Shown in pieces: positions 1 through 6,455 of a stretch of DNA of 10,319 nt. Both the position numbers and the translations under genes were made by a program. Each line of letters starts with the position of its first letter. The first letter of the stretch is position 1. Source of the stretch: JBFHKO01 sp041595355 (GTDB lineage Bacteria; Pseudomonadota; Gammaproteobacteria; Enterobacterales; Aeromonadaceae); the NCBI GenBank assembly GCA_041595355.1, contig JBFHKO010000082.1, positions 1 through 10,319 on the forward strand. Direction: 5' to 3'. The notes below the pieces were generated by a model. It did not search any database, was not told where the DNA came from, and was given only the letters and a program-made list of their open reading frames with translations.

Positions 1-269
1 CAGCCACCGCTCAGCCGGCGAAAAGGCCCCTCGACGAGCTGCATGCGGATGCGCTCATGGGGCTCCAGGCGGTTGCAGGTGGTGAAGGTGTGCCGGATGC
101 CGGCCTTGGCCACCTCGACCTGTGCCGTCATCTGGGTGTCGGAGGTCGCCAGCACCCGGCTGCCGACGCAGCCGGGCAGGAACTGCGGATAGGCCACCAC
201 GTCATTGACCAGTCGGTACATCTGTTCGGCACTGAACATCACCAGGGCGCTGCGGTTGATCTGGGCCAT
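1..269 (-). CDS. ratA: RatA/Coq10-like ubiquinone-binding START-domain protein, 5' part (cut by left window edge)
   Basis: This is the first 89 codons of a gene that runs off the left edge. The protein begins MAQINRSALVMFSAEQMYRL and continues with VNDVVAYPQFLPGCVGSRVL. The VNDV-x-YP-x-FLPGC signature and the later VEGPF-x-x-L-x-GGW stretch are typical of the RatA/YfjG (Coq10, polyketide cyclase/START-like) family. Family members are about 145 residues long, so roughly 60% is present. Eukaryotic Coq10 binds ubiquinone and supports respiration. The E. coli protein was also described as inhibiting 70S ribosome association (RatA), but which role matters in vivo is unsettled. The start at 267-269 is supported by a strong GGAGGAGAG ribosome binding site just upstream. 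It lies 97 bases downstream of nifA on the same strand, so readthrough from nifLA is possible. In enterobacteria the next gene is usually rnfH, but here that position is outside the window. Confidence 0.88.
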   Translation of the reverse strand, partial: MAQINRSALVMFSAEQMYRLVNDVVAYPQFLPGCVGSRVLATSDTQMTAQVEVAKAGIRHTFTTCNRLEPHERIRMQLVEGPFRRLSGG

Positions 270-293
270 GCTCTCTCCTCCGTTGCTGCCCGG

Positions 294-302
294 ATTCTAG
301 CA
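294..302 (-). promoter_or_regulatory. Possible extended -10 promoter for ratA
   Basis: Read on the minus strand the bases are TGCTAGAAT, one mismatch from an extended -10 element (TGnTATAAT). This would start transcription near base 287, about 18 bases before the ratA start codon. I see no convincing -35 hexamer at 16-18 bases spacing, which extended -10 promoters can lack. The element sits in the 97-base gap between nifA and ratA, so ratA may have its own promoter as well as any readthrough from nifA. This is inferred from pattern only. Confidence 0.35.
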
Positions 303-366
303 CCCTGCCCCGTAAAATCACCCGAAATCTGGCCGCCGGAGCGCCGCGGAGGCCGCCCCCGGCTGC

Positions 367-1953
367 TCACATGCGCCGCATGTTGATGTTCATGATCTGG
401 ATGCGATAGGCAATCTGACGCGGTGTCATGCCCAGCAGACGGGCCGCCTTGGCCTGTACCCAGCCGCATTTTTCCAGCGCGGCGATGAGCCGCTGACGCT
501 CGTCGAGCTCCGGATCGTTGAAGTCCACCTCGGTGTTGACCGGGCCGCTGCGCACCGGTGCCGGACCGCCGCCCGCCAACCGCTGCTCCGGATTGTTGAA
601 CAGGATGACATCCCGATCGATGAGTCCGGTTTCGGACATGATGGAGGCGCGCTCCAGGCAGTTTTCCAGCTCCCGCACGTTGCCCGGCCAGTCGTGTCCC
701 AGCAGCATGCGAATGGCGCCCTCGCTGATCTGCAACGGCCGCCCCTGCTTGTCGCCGAGCTTCTGTACCAGAAAGTTCGCCAGCGCCGGGATATCCTCCA
801 GCCGCTCACGCAGCGACGGCAGGTGGATGGGCATGACATTGAGGCGGTAGTAGAGATCCTCGCGAAAATCCCCCTGCCGCACCTCCTCCTCCAGGTTGCG
901 GTTGGTCGCGGCGACGATGCGCACATCCACCGACAGGGTCTCGGTGCCGCCGACCCGCTCCATCTCCCCCTCCTGGAGGATGCGCAACAGCTTGGCCTGA
1001 AAGGTGGCGCTGATCTCGCCTATCTCGTCCAGAAACAGGGTGCCGCCATCGGCCATCTCGAAGCGCCCCTTGCGCTGCTTGACCGCACCGGTGAAGGCCC
1101 CCTTCTCGTGACCAAACAGCTCGCTCTCCAGCAGGCTGTCCGGCAGGGCGGCACAGTTGAGCTTGACGAAGGGGCCGTTGGCGCGCGCGGAGTTATAGTG
1201 GATGGCGTTGGCGATCAGCTCCTTACCGGTACCGCTCTCGCCGCGCACCAGCACTGTGGTATCCCACTTGGCCACCTGGCGGATGGAGTCGAAGATCTGG
1301 CGCATGGCGGCGGTCTGACCCACCATGTTGTCGAAGCCGTACTGATGACGCACCTTGCGCCGCAGGCTGTCACGCTCGGTGCGCAGCGCCTCGGCCTCGC
1401 TCTTGGCCCGCCCCACCAGGCGCACCGTCTGGGCCGTCAGGTTGGCCACCATCTCCATGAAACGGGTGCTGGCCGGCAGGCTGCTCTCGTCCTGGGCCAG
1501 GGGCTGGGCGGCCAGCACCCCTATGGGTTTGCTGTCCGCGCCGGGGATCGGCACGCAGATGAAGGGCAAGCCATAGTCATACAGGTTCAGGCGATCGAGA
1601 AAACGGGGATCATCGGCGACCCGGGGGATCACCAGGGAGTGTCCCTGATGCATGACGGTGCCCAGTATCCCCTCGCCCATGCGATAGCGTACCCCCTTCA
1701 CATCCTTGATGACCTCGGGATCGATGCCATGCATCGCCTGGACGAACAGGGCACTGCGGTTCTGATCGAACAGCGATACCAGCCCGTACTGCATGCGTGC
1801 ATGTTCGTGCAGCGCCTGCAGCATGCTGCCGAGGGTCTGCTCCAGATCCAGGGAACGACTCAGCACCACGCTGATCTGATGCAGGGCGGTCAGCTGCTGC
1901 TGCATGCTGAGCCCCTTGATGCCGGACGTCGGAACACTCTCTATCGAATTCAT
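367..1953 (-). CDS. nifA: NifA, sigma-54-dependent transcriptional activator of nitrogen fixation genes
   Basis: The product is 528 residues, the normal length for NifA. An N-terminal GAF domain (about 25-180) is followed by a linker and an AAA+ sigma-54 interaction domain (about 208-440). That domain has a Walker A motif GESGTGKE (238-245), the sigma-54-contacting loop GAFTGA (285-290), Walker B GGTLFLDE (303-310) and the WPGNVRELEN segment (422-431). A Fis-type helix-turn-helix lies at the C-terminus (about 497-523, QAKAARLLGMTPRQIAYRIQ). NifA binds TGT-N10-ACA sites and uses ATP to open sigma-54 promoters of nif genes. The paired-cysteine linker that makes rhizobial NifA directly oxygen sensitive is absent, which fits control by the partner NifL. 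The start is preceded by a GGGAGGAG ribosome binding site inside the end of nifL, and the nifL stop overlaps the nifA start as TGATG, implying translational coupling. Two such sites lie in the promoter region upstream of nifL. Rapid recognition by order of domains and neighbour nifL makes the assignment secure. Confidence 0.97.
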   Translation of the reverse strand: MNSIESVPTSGIKGLSMQQQLTALHQISVVLSRSLDLEQTLGSMLQALHEHARMQYGLVSLFDQNRSALFVQAMHGIDPEVIKDVKGVRYRMGEGILGTVMHQGHSLVIPRVADDPRFLDRLNLYDYGLPFICVPIPGADSKPIGVLAAQPLAQDESSLPASTRFMEMVANLTAQTVRLVGRAKSEAEALRTERDSLRRKVRHQYGFDNMVGQTAAMRQIFDSIRQVAKWDTTVLVRGESGTGKELIANAIHYNSARANGPFVKLNCAALPDSLLESELFGHEKGAFTGAVKQRKGRFEMADGGTLFLDEIGEISATFQAKLLRILQEGEMERVGGTETLSVDVRIVAATNRNLEEEVRQGDFREDLYYRLNVMPIHLPSLRERLEDIPALANFLVQKLGDKQGRPLQISEGAIRMLLGHDWPGNVRELENCLERASIMSETGLIDRDVILFNNPEQRLAGGGPAPVRSGPVNTEVDFNDPELDERQRLIAALEKCGWVQAKAARLLGMTPRQIAYRIQIMNINMRRM

Positions 1954-3479
1954 CAGTATCTCCTCCCATCATGCTGCATGGGCAGACGGAAGCGGATCAG
2001 GCAGCCACCCAGCTTGCTGATCCCCACCTCAATCATCCCCTTGTGATCGTTGACTATGTTCTGTACCAGGCTGAGCTCTATGCCCGCGGACAACTCGCCA
2101 TGGGGCAGGCTGTTGAAGGGCTGCAGCAGGCGATGGGGCGAGAGATCCGCCGGCGGCGGGCCGTTGTCCTCCACCTCCAGGCAGATATCCTGCTCTTCGG
2201 CATGGCAGCTCAGACGAATGATGCCCTCCCCCTCGCGCACCGCGAACCAGGCACGCTCCAGCAACAGATAGAGGCAGGTCAGCAGGCGGGTACGCTGGCC
2301 ATGAAATGGCGGCAGCGGCTCTACCGGCACCAGCAGCAGTTTCAATGGGCTGTGCATCAGGCGCAGGGCAAACAGATCCTGCAGATCCTCCAGCAGCGGC
2401 GGCAGCGCGAACTCGCTGGGCGCCTCCAGCGCCAGTGGCGGGCGGCAGGATTCCAGCCGCTGCAGCGAACGGGTACCGGCCTCCAGCGCCGTCTGCATGG
2501 CCATCTGGGCGCCGCCACCGGCGCCCGGATCCAGACGCAGCGCCGCCTGCAGCATGTTGAGGGGCGCCTGACTCTGCACTATGGCCGCATCCAGGGTCTC
2601 GCGGATGGCCGCCAGCATCTTCTGCTCCTCCACCTGGGCCCGCAGCCGCTCCAGACGGGATTGCTCCATCTGCCGACGTCGTTCGGTCTGATCGGTGATC
2701 AGCAACAGGGTGCAGGGACGATGGCCCTCGCCAAAGTAGTGGGTCGCTTCCTCATTCAGCTCCTGCAACGGCTGGCAGACCAGACTGAACCAGCGCTGGC
2801 GGCCGCGAATGACGAGCGGCAGCAGGGTCTCGTCATGCCCCGGCAGGCTGCAGCCCACTTCGGGGTAACCGAGTGCCTTGATGGGCTCGACGCCCCGCAG
2901 ATCGGTGCGCAGGGTCTTGTAGGCCAGGTTGTCCAGCACCACATCGTGGTTTTCATCCAGCACCGTTACCGCCATGGGCGCGGCATTCAGCACCCCCTCG
3001 ATCAGCGCCTTCTGGTTGTGGACCCGCTGCTCGAGGGCAAAGCGGGCGCTGATGTCGCGATGCATGCCGAGAAAATGATGCAGCTGGCCGTCGTCGCCCA
3101 CCACGGGGGTGACGGTCACCTCGGCCAGGTAGAGGCTGCCATCCTTGCGCCGGTTCACCAGCCGGCCATTCCAGGGCTGCTGGCTGCCGAGATGTTGCCA
3201 CATCTCCTGATAGCGCTCCTTGGGGGTCTGCCGGCTGGCCAGCAGGTTGTGATTGCGCCCCTGCAGTTCGCTGCGCTGATAGCCGGTCAGGCTGCAGAAG
3301 GCGGCGTTGCAATACTGTATCCGGGCATCGATATCGGTGATGGAGATGGCCACCGACGATTGTTCCACCACTTCGAGAAACAGCGCCAGCGGCAGCTGCT
3401 GCAGGGCGTTGTGCAACGCCTGGGTATCCAGGCCATCCGCAGGAGAGGACGGCGCAGGCGGGGTGGGGGTCAGGCTCAT
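1953..3479 (-). CDS. nifL: NifL, flavoprotein anti-activator that inhibits NifA
   Basis: The product is 508 residues, close to Azotobacter NifL. PAS1 (about 29-145) contains RNHNLL, NRRKDGSLYLAEVTVTPV and HHFLGMHRDIS, which match the FAD-binding redox-sensing PAS domain of this family. PAS2 (about 155-265) and a charged helical linker (265-300) follow. A histidine-kinase-like C-terminus has a G1-like box EVEDNGPP (435-442) and a G2-like box GELSAGIELSLVQNIV (461-476). In the known family, NifL binds NifA when FAD is oxidised or nitrogen is plentiful, sensing ADP and GlnK through the C-terminal part. No obvious phosphoacceptor histidine is visible around 285-310, and the usual N-box asparagine appears to be replaced (LLLERAWFAV, 405-414). 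The start at 3477-3479 is chosen because AAGGAG sits just upstream. The open frame extends to an ATG at 3558-3560, but the extra 27 residues are Cys/Arg/Ala-rich, lie outside the PAS fold and have no good ribosome binding site. Confidence 0.95.
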   Translation of the reverse strand: MSLTPTPPAPSSPADGLDTQALHNALQQLPLALFLEVVEQSSVAISITDIDARIQYCNAAFCSLTGYQRSELQGRNHNLLASRQTPKERYQEMWQHLGSQQPWNGRLVNRRKDGSLYLAEVTVTPVVGDDGQLHHFLGMHRDISARFALEQRVHNQKALIEGVLNAAPMAVTVLDENHDVVLDNLAYKTLRTDLRGVEPIKALGYPEVGCSLPGHDETLLPLVIRGRQRWFSLVCQPLQELNEEATHYFGEGHRPCTLLLITDQTERRRQMEQSRLERLRAQVEEQKMLAAIRETLDAAIVQSQAPLNMLQAALRLDPGAGGGAQMAMQTALEAGTRSLQRLESCRPPLALEAPSEFALPPLLEDLQDLFALRLMHSPLKLLLVPVEPLPPFHGQRTRLLTCLYLLLERAWFAVREGEGIIRLSCHAEEQDICLEVEDNGPPPADLSPHRLLQPFNSLPHGELSAGIELSLVQNIVNDHKGMIEVGISKLGGCLIRFRLPMQHDGRRY

Positions 3480-3543
3480 AGTGGCTCCTTGGCAATCGGG
3501 CTCTGTGATGGCATTGCGGCGTGCCGTGGCACAGGCGGCCGGC

Positions 3544-3559
3544 TGTCTGCAAGCTGACA
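3544..3559. promoter_or_regulatory. NifA upstream activator sequence 1 (TGT-N10-ACA)
   Basis: The bases TGTCTGCAAGCTGACA match TGT-N10-ACA exactly, with a four-base outer dyad TGTC/GACA. The centre lies about 294 bases upstream of the predicted rnfA transcription start. It lies inside the predicted nifL leader, downstream of the candidate nifL start. It could be a distal enhancer for rnfA, since NifA can act at a distance by DNA looping, or it could affect nifL transcription directly. A match this short can occur by chance. Confidence 0.6.
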
Positions 3560-3615
3560 ATTTGTGTGGTCAGCGAGGCGATGTCACAGCGCTTTGTCAT
3601 TGATGCTGCCAATGA

Positions 3616-3631
3616 TGCAATCAGCATTCCA
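3616..3631 (-). promoter_or_regulatory. Candidate sigma-54 promoter for nifLA
   Basis: On the minus strand TGGAAT-GCTGA-TTGCA keeps the invariant GG and GC at the correct distance and has a perfect -12 element, but it differs from TGGCAC at two bases of the -24 element. Transcription would begin near base 3605, giving a leader of about 126 bases before nifL. Activator site 2 would be centred about 68 bases upstream of that start, closer than the usual 80-150. Sigma-54 control of nifLA through NtrC or NifA is known in some relatives, but in others nifLA is expressed constitutively. I could not find a good sigma-70 promoter here. Confidence 0.4.
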
Positions 3632-3665
3632 GACTCAAAACATTCCGCCCATTTGTTGATCTGGA

Positions 3666-3681
3666 TGTGGCTTTTGCCACA
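3666..3681. promoter_or_regulatory. NifA upstream activator sequence 2 (perfect palindrome)
   Basis: The bases TGTGGCTTTTGCCACA match TGT-N10-ACA exactly and also form a perfect six-base inverted repeat (TGTGGC/GCCACA) around TTTT. The site sits between the two divergent promoters, about 172 bases upstream of the predicted rnfA start, so it is the best candidate enhancer for the rnf operon and could also serve nifL. An alternative reading is a degenerate CRP-type site, because TGTGG-N6-CCACA is one mismatch per half from TGTGA-N6-TCACA. The linked nifA gene and sigma-54 promoter favour NifA. Confidence 0.7.
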
Positions 3682-3819
3682 ATGACGCGACAGAGGGATC
3701 CATATCAGCCCCACGCTTGCCGCACTTTGTCGCAAATCCTCCCGTCAATATCCATAAAGATGCAAGGGTTGTTCTATCTTGGTGCACTCTGACATTTCGT
3801 GACCCAGCCCACAGTTTGA

Positions 3820-3835
3820 TGGCACAGCTTTCGCA
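3820..3835 (+). promoter_or_regulatory. Sigma-54 (-24/-12) promoter of the rnf operon
   Basis: TGGCAC-AGCTT-TCGCA matches the sigma-54 consensus TGGCAC-N5-TTGCA with one mismatch, and the GG and GC doublets have the required spacing. Transcription should begin near base 3846, leaving a leader of about 36 bases before rnfA. With two NifA-type activator sites upstream, the simplest inference is NifA-dependent expression of rnf under nitrogen-fixing conditions, as reported for the nif-linked rnf clusters of Azotobacter and P. stutzeri. Confidence 0.8.
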
Positions 3836-3881
3836 TTTTGTTGAGCAATGATCTTCCACCAAGCTGAGGGGCGTCGTCGCC

Positions 3882-4460
3882 ATGAAAGAATTATTGCTGA
3901 TGGTCCTGGCCAACGGACTGGTGAATAACGTGGTGTTATCCCGGTTCCTGGGGCTCTGTCCGTTCATGGGGGTCTCCAACAAGGTGGAATCCGCCATGGG
4001 CATGGCCATGGCCACCACCTTTGTCCTCACCATGTCCACCTGCGTCGGCTGGCTCATCGAGCACCTGCTGCTGCAACCCCTGGGTCTCGATTACCTGCGC
4101 CTGCTCGCCTTCATCATGGTGATCGCCTCCCTGGTCCAGCTCACCGAGCTGTTTGTGGCCAAGCAGAGCCCCGAACTGCACCGTACCCTGGGCATCTTCC
4201 TGCCCCTCATCACCACCAACTGCGCCGTGCTGGGTATCACCCTGCTCACCATCCAGGAGAAGCTCAGCTTTCTGGAAGCGCTGGTCTACGGCCTCAGCTC
4301 GGCGCTGGGTTTTTCGCTGGTGATCGTCATGTTTGCCGGCCTGCGTGAACGGTTGGAGCGCGCCGAACTGCCGGCACTGTTTTCGGGTGCCCCAGTGAGC
4401 TTCGTCACCGCCGGCATCCTGGCCATGGCCTTTGCCGGCTTTGCCGGCCTGGCCGGATGA
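3882..4460 (+). CDS. rnfA: RnfA, membrane subunit of the Rnf electron transport complex
   Basis: The 192-residue protein has six predicted membrane helices and the family hallmarks NNVVLSRFLGLCPFMGVSN (15-33) and LPLITTNCAVLGI (107-119). RnfA and RnfE are homologous, oppositely oriented subunits related to NqrE and NqrD. In the known complexes, a pair of cysteines from each (here C26 and C114) holds a [2Fe-2S] cluster within the membrane that carries electrons across it. A GAGGGG ribosome binding site lies about 10 bases before the start. The gene is the first of the rnf operon, directly behind the sigma-54 promoter. Its stop overlaps an unused ATG, and the real rnfB start lies 11 bases beyond the stop. 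Length and motifs are complete. Confidence 0.97.
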   Translation: MKELLLMVLANGLVNNVVLSRFLGLCPFMGVSNKVESAMGMAMATTFVLTMSTCVGWLIEHLLLQPLGLDYLRLLAFIMVIASLVQLTELFVAKQSPELHRTLGIFLPLITTNCAVLGITLLTIQEKLSFLEALVYGLSSALGFSLVIVMFAGLRERLERAELPALFSGAPVSFVTAGILAMAFAGFAGLAG

Positions 4461-4471
4461 TAGGAGGTCCC

Positions 4472-5008
4472 ATGCTGTCGATTCTTGCCCTGTTAGCCAT
4501 TCCCCTGCTGGCCGCCGCCATCGGTTACGCCCTGGGCTATGCCGCCATCCACCTGAAGGTGGAAGGCGATCCGCTGGTGGAACAGATCAGCGAGCTGCTG
4601 CCCAACGGCCAGTGCGGCCAGTGCGGCTATCCCGGTTGCGCCCAGGCCGCCGTGGCCATGGCCAAGGGCGAAGCGGCACCCGACTGCTGCCCTCCCGGCG
4701 GTTCCGGTCTGGCCCAGAAACTGGCGGCCCTGCTCGGCGTCAGCCTCAAGGGCGGCGACATGCGCGGCCCCATGCTGGCCGCCATCGATCCCAGCGCCTG
4801 TGACGGTTGCGGCCGCTGCTTCAAGCAGTGTCCCTTCGATGCCATCGTCGGCGCCACCCGCCAGCTGCATGGCGTGATCGCCGATGCCTGCACCGGTTGC
4901 GGTCAGTGCGTGCCGGTCTGCCCCCATGGCGGCGTCACCCTGTATCCGGATCCGGTCTATGCCGCCGGCTCCACCAAACCCGCAGCGAGAGGTCCGCAAC
5001 ATGCTTAA
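4472..5008 (+). CDS. rnfB: RnfB, iron-sulfur subunit of the Rnf complex
   Basis: The 178-residue protein starts with one membrane helix (about 3-26). A four-cysteine cluster follows with the pattern C48-x2-C51-x4-C56 and a fourth ligand at C72 or C73 (GQCGQCGYPGC...CCPPGG). Then come two ferredoxin-type [4Fe-4S] motifs, C110/C113/C116/C120 and C140/C143/C146/C150. RnfB relays electrons between the membrane core and soluble ferredoxin or flavodoxin. The start at 4472 is chosen over an in-frame ATG at 4457 because AGGAGGT at 4462-4468 lies between the two, so it can serve only the later one. The doubled cysteine before PPGG is slightly unusual. The end overlaps rnfC by eight bases. The length is close to the usual 180-195. 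Confidence 0.96.
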   Translation: MLSILALLAIPLLAAAIGYALGYAAIHLKVEGDPLVEQISELLPNGQCGQCGYPGCAQAAVAMAKGEAAPDCCPPGGSGLAQKLAALLGVSLKGGDMRGPMLAAIDPSACDGCGRCFKQCPFDAIVGATRQLHGVIADACTGCGQCVPVCPHGGVTLYPDPVYAAGSTKPAARGPQHA

Positions 5009-6455
5009 AGCGCGAATCAAGCCCCAGGGCGGCATTCATCCCGACAGCCACAAGCAACTGACCAGCGAGGCCGCCATCCGAACGCTGACCGCTCCCTGGC
5101 GGCTGGTGCTGCCGCTCAAGCAGCATGCCGGCGCCCCCGCCATCCCGGTGGTGGCCGAGGGCGACAGCGTGCTGGCCGATCAGCTGCTGGCCAAGGCCAA
5201 CGGCCGCTTTTCGGTCCCCATCCATGCGCCCCTTGCCGGCGTGGTGACCGCCATAGCGCCGGGTGCCAGCCTCACTCTCAAGGTGGACCCGGAGCAGCAG
5301 AGCGCGGCGCCGCTGGATCGCGAGGCCGCACTGAAGGATCGGGCCGCCATGATCGATCTGGTGGAAGCCGCCGGCATCGTCGGCATGGGCGGCGCCATGT
5401 TCCCCACCGCCGACAAGCTGCGCCTGAGCCTGCGCCACAAGATTGACACCCTGATCATCAATGGCAGCGAATGCGAGCCCTACCTGACCTGCGACGATCG
5501 GCTGATGCGCGAGCAGGGCGAACTGATCCTAGGCGGCATCCACTACCTGATGCAGATGACCCAGGCGACCCAGGCCTTCATCGGCATCGAGGAGAACAAG
5601 CCCCAATCCATCGCCGCCATGGACGCCATCTGCGCCGAAGCGGACAACATCCACGTGGTGCAGCTGCCGGCCCTCTACCCCATGGGCTCGGAGAAACAGC
5701 TCATTGAGGCGGTGACCGGCAAGCAGGTCCCGAGCGGAAAACTCTCCGCCGAGCTCGGCATACTGGTGCAGAACGTCGCGACCGCCATCGCCATCTTCTC
5801 GGCGGTGCGCTTCGGCCGTCCGCTGACCCACAGAGTGCTGACGGTGAGCGGCGATGCGGTGGAGCAGCCGGTCAATGTGTTGGCCCCCATCGGCATGCCC
5901 ATCGCCGAGATCATCACCCAGTGCGGTGGTCTGCGCAGCACTCCGGCGCGCATCGTGCTGGGCGGCCCCATGATGGGACGGGCGATCACCGATCTGCAGA
6001 CCCCCATCACCAAGGGGACCAGCGGCGTGCTGCTGCTCACCGAAGATGAACTGCCCGCCCCGCGCGCCAATGCCTGTGTGCGCTGCGGCCGCTGCGTGGC
6101 CGCCTGCCCCATGAGCCTGACGCCGCTCGACATGGTGGCCGAGCTCAAGGTGGACAAGCTGGACAAGGCCGCCGGCCTTGGCCTGCCCGATTGCCTGCTG
6201 TGCGGCTCCTGTGCCTATGTCTGCCCGGCCGCCATTCCCCTGACCCAATACTTCGACTGGGGCAAACAGGCGCTGGGGCGCCAACGGCTGGCCGAACAGA
6301 AATCGGAACGCACCCGCGCCGCCAGCGAGGCGCGCCGCGCCCGCCTGGAGCGCGAGGCTGCCGAACGCGAAGCTGCCAAGGCCGCCAAGGCCGCGGCCAA
6401 AAAAGCCGCGCCCCGCCGGGCGCCCCGTCGTACCACCCAGGAGGAGGCATCATGA
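5001..6455 (+). CDS. rnfC: RnfC, NADH- and FMN-binding iron-sulfur subunit of the Rnf complex
   Basis: The 484-residue peripheral subunit takes electrons from NADH. It opens with GGIHPDSHK (10-18) and carries the glycine-rich nucleotide/flavin motif GIVGMGGAMFPTADKL (125-140), as in NuoF-like folds. The NGSECEPYLTCDDRLM stretch (154-169) is also characteristic. Two ferredoxin-type [4Fe-4S] motifs are present: C359/C362/C365/C369 and C398/C401/C404/C408. After about residue 432 comes a short helical tail rich in Ala, Arg, Lys and Glu, a reduced version of the long repeat tail of E. coli RsxC (about 740 residues). The start at 5001 follows GAGAGG and begins MLKARIKPQGGIHP like other RnfC proteins. 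It overlaps the rnfB stop by eight bases and the rnfD start by four (ATGA). Confidence 0.96.
   Translation: MLKARIKPQGGIHPDSHKQLTSEAAIRTLTAPWRLVLPLKQHAGAPAIPVVAEGDSVLADQLLAKANGRFSVPIHAPLAGVVTAIAPGASLTLKVDPEQQSAAPLDREAALKDRAAMIDLVEAAGIVGMGGAMFPTADKLRLSLRHKIDTLIINGSECEPYLTCDDRLMREQGELILGGIHYLMQMTQATQAFIGIEENKPQSIAAMDAICAEADNIHVVQLPALYPMGSEKQLIEAVTGKQVPSGKLSAELGILVQNVATAIAIFSAVRFGRPLTHRVLTVSGDAVEQPVNVLAPIGMPIAEIITQCGGLRSTPARIVLGGPMMGRAITDLQTPITKGTSGVLLLTEDELPAPRANACVRCGRCVAACPMSLTPLDMVAELKVDKLDKAAGLGLPDCLLCGSCAYVCPAAIPLTQYFDWGKQALGRQRLAEQKSERTRAASEARRARLEREAAEREAAKAAKAAAKKAAPRRAPRRTTQEEAS

Larger units (their letters stand above)
3480..3881. promoter_or_regulatory. Divergent nifLA / rnfABCDGEH control region
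   Basis: This 402-base gap is visibly less GC-rich than the genes on either side and has no credible coding frame. It holds two perfect TGT-N10-ACA activator sequences, a good sigma-54 promoter towards rnfA and a weaker one towards nifL. It also contains overlapping small dyads near 3598-3627 (TCATTG/CAATGA and ATGCTG/CAGCAT). An A/T-rich stretch at about 3733-3780 lies between the upstream sites and the rnfA promoter, where a bending protein such as IHF could act, but I found no clean IHF consensus. I found no convincing NtrC site (GCAC-N7-GTGC-type) and no full FNR/Anr box. Confidence 0.8.

Noticed and set aside
307..366. GC-rich stretch after nifA as a terminator
   Set aside because: It contains a direct repeat of GGCCGCC and not a stable inverted repeat followed by Ts, so no rho-independent terminator can be supported.
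694..2046. A 450-codon open frame on the plus strand, opposite nifA
   Set aside because: It is antisense to the unmistakable AAA+ and GAF domains of nifA, has shadow-type composition, and lacks any recognisable motif.
3521..3532. GTGCC-GT-GGCAC inverted repeat and nearby CGGCAC/TGGCAT sequences as further sigma-54 promoters
   Set aside because: The GG-to-GC distance is off by one base in each alignment, and sigma-54 does not tolerate that spacing change.
1971..3557. A 528-codon open frame on the plus strand, opposite nifL
   Set aside because: It exactly mirrors the nifL coding region in a GC-rich genome. Its translation is dominated by Gln, His, Leu and Gly with no domain, and nifL itself has clear PAS and kinase-like domains.
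3480..3560. An N-terminal extension of NifL starting at 3560
   Set aside because: The extra residues are Cys/Arg/Ala-rich and unlike NifL, they have no good ribosome binding site, and AAGGAG is placed correctly for the start at 3479.
3654..3664. TTGAT near 3656 as an FNR/Anr site
   Set aside because: Only one half-site is present; the second half (ATCAA at four bases) is missing.
3635..4057. A 140-codon minus-strand open frame across the rnfA promoter and start
   Set aside because: It would overlap both the sigma-54 promoter and rnfA, and its translation shows no domain or likely membrane or signal features.
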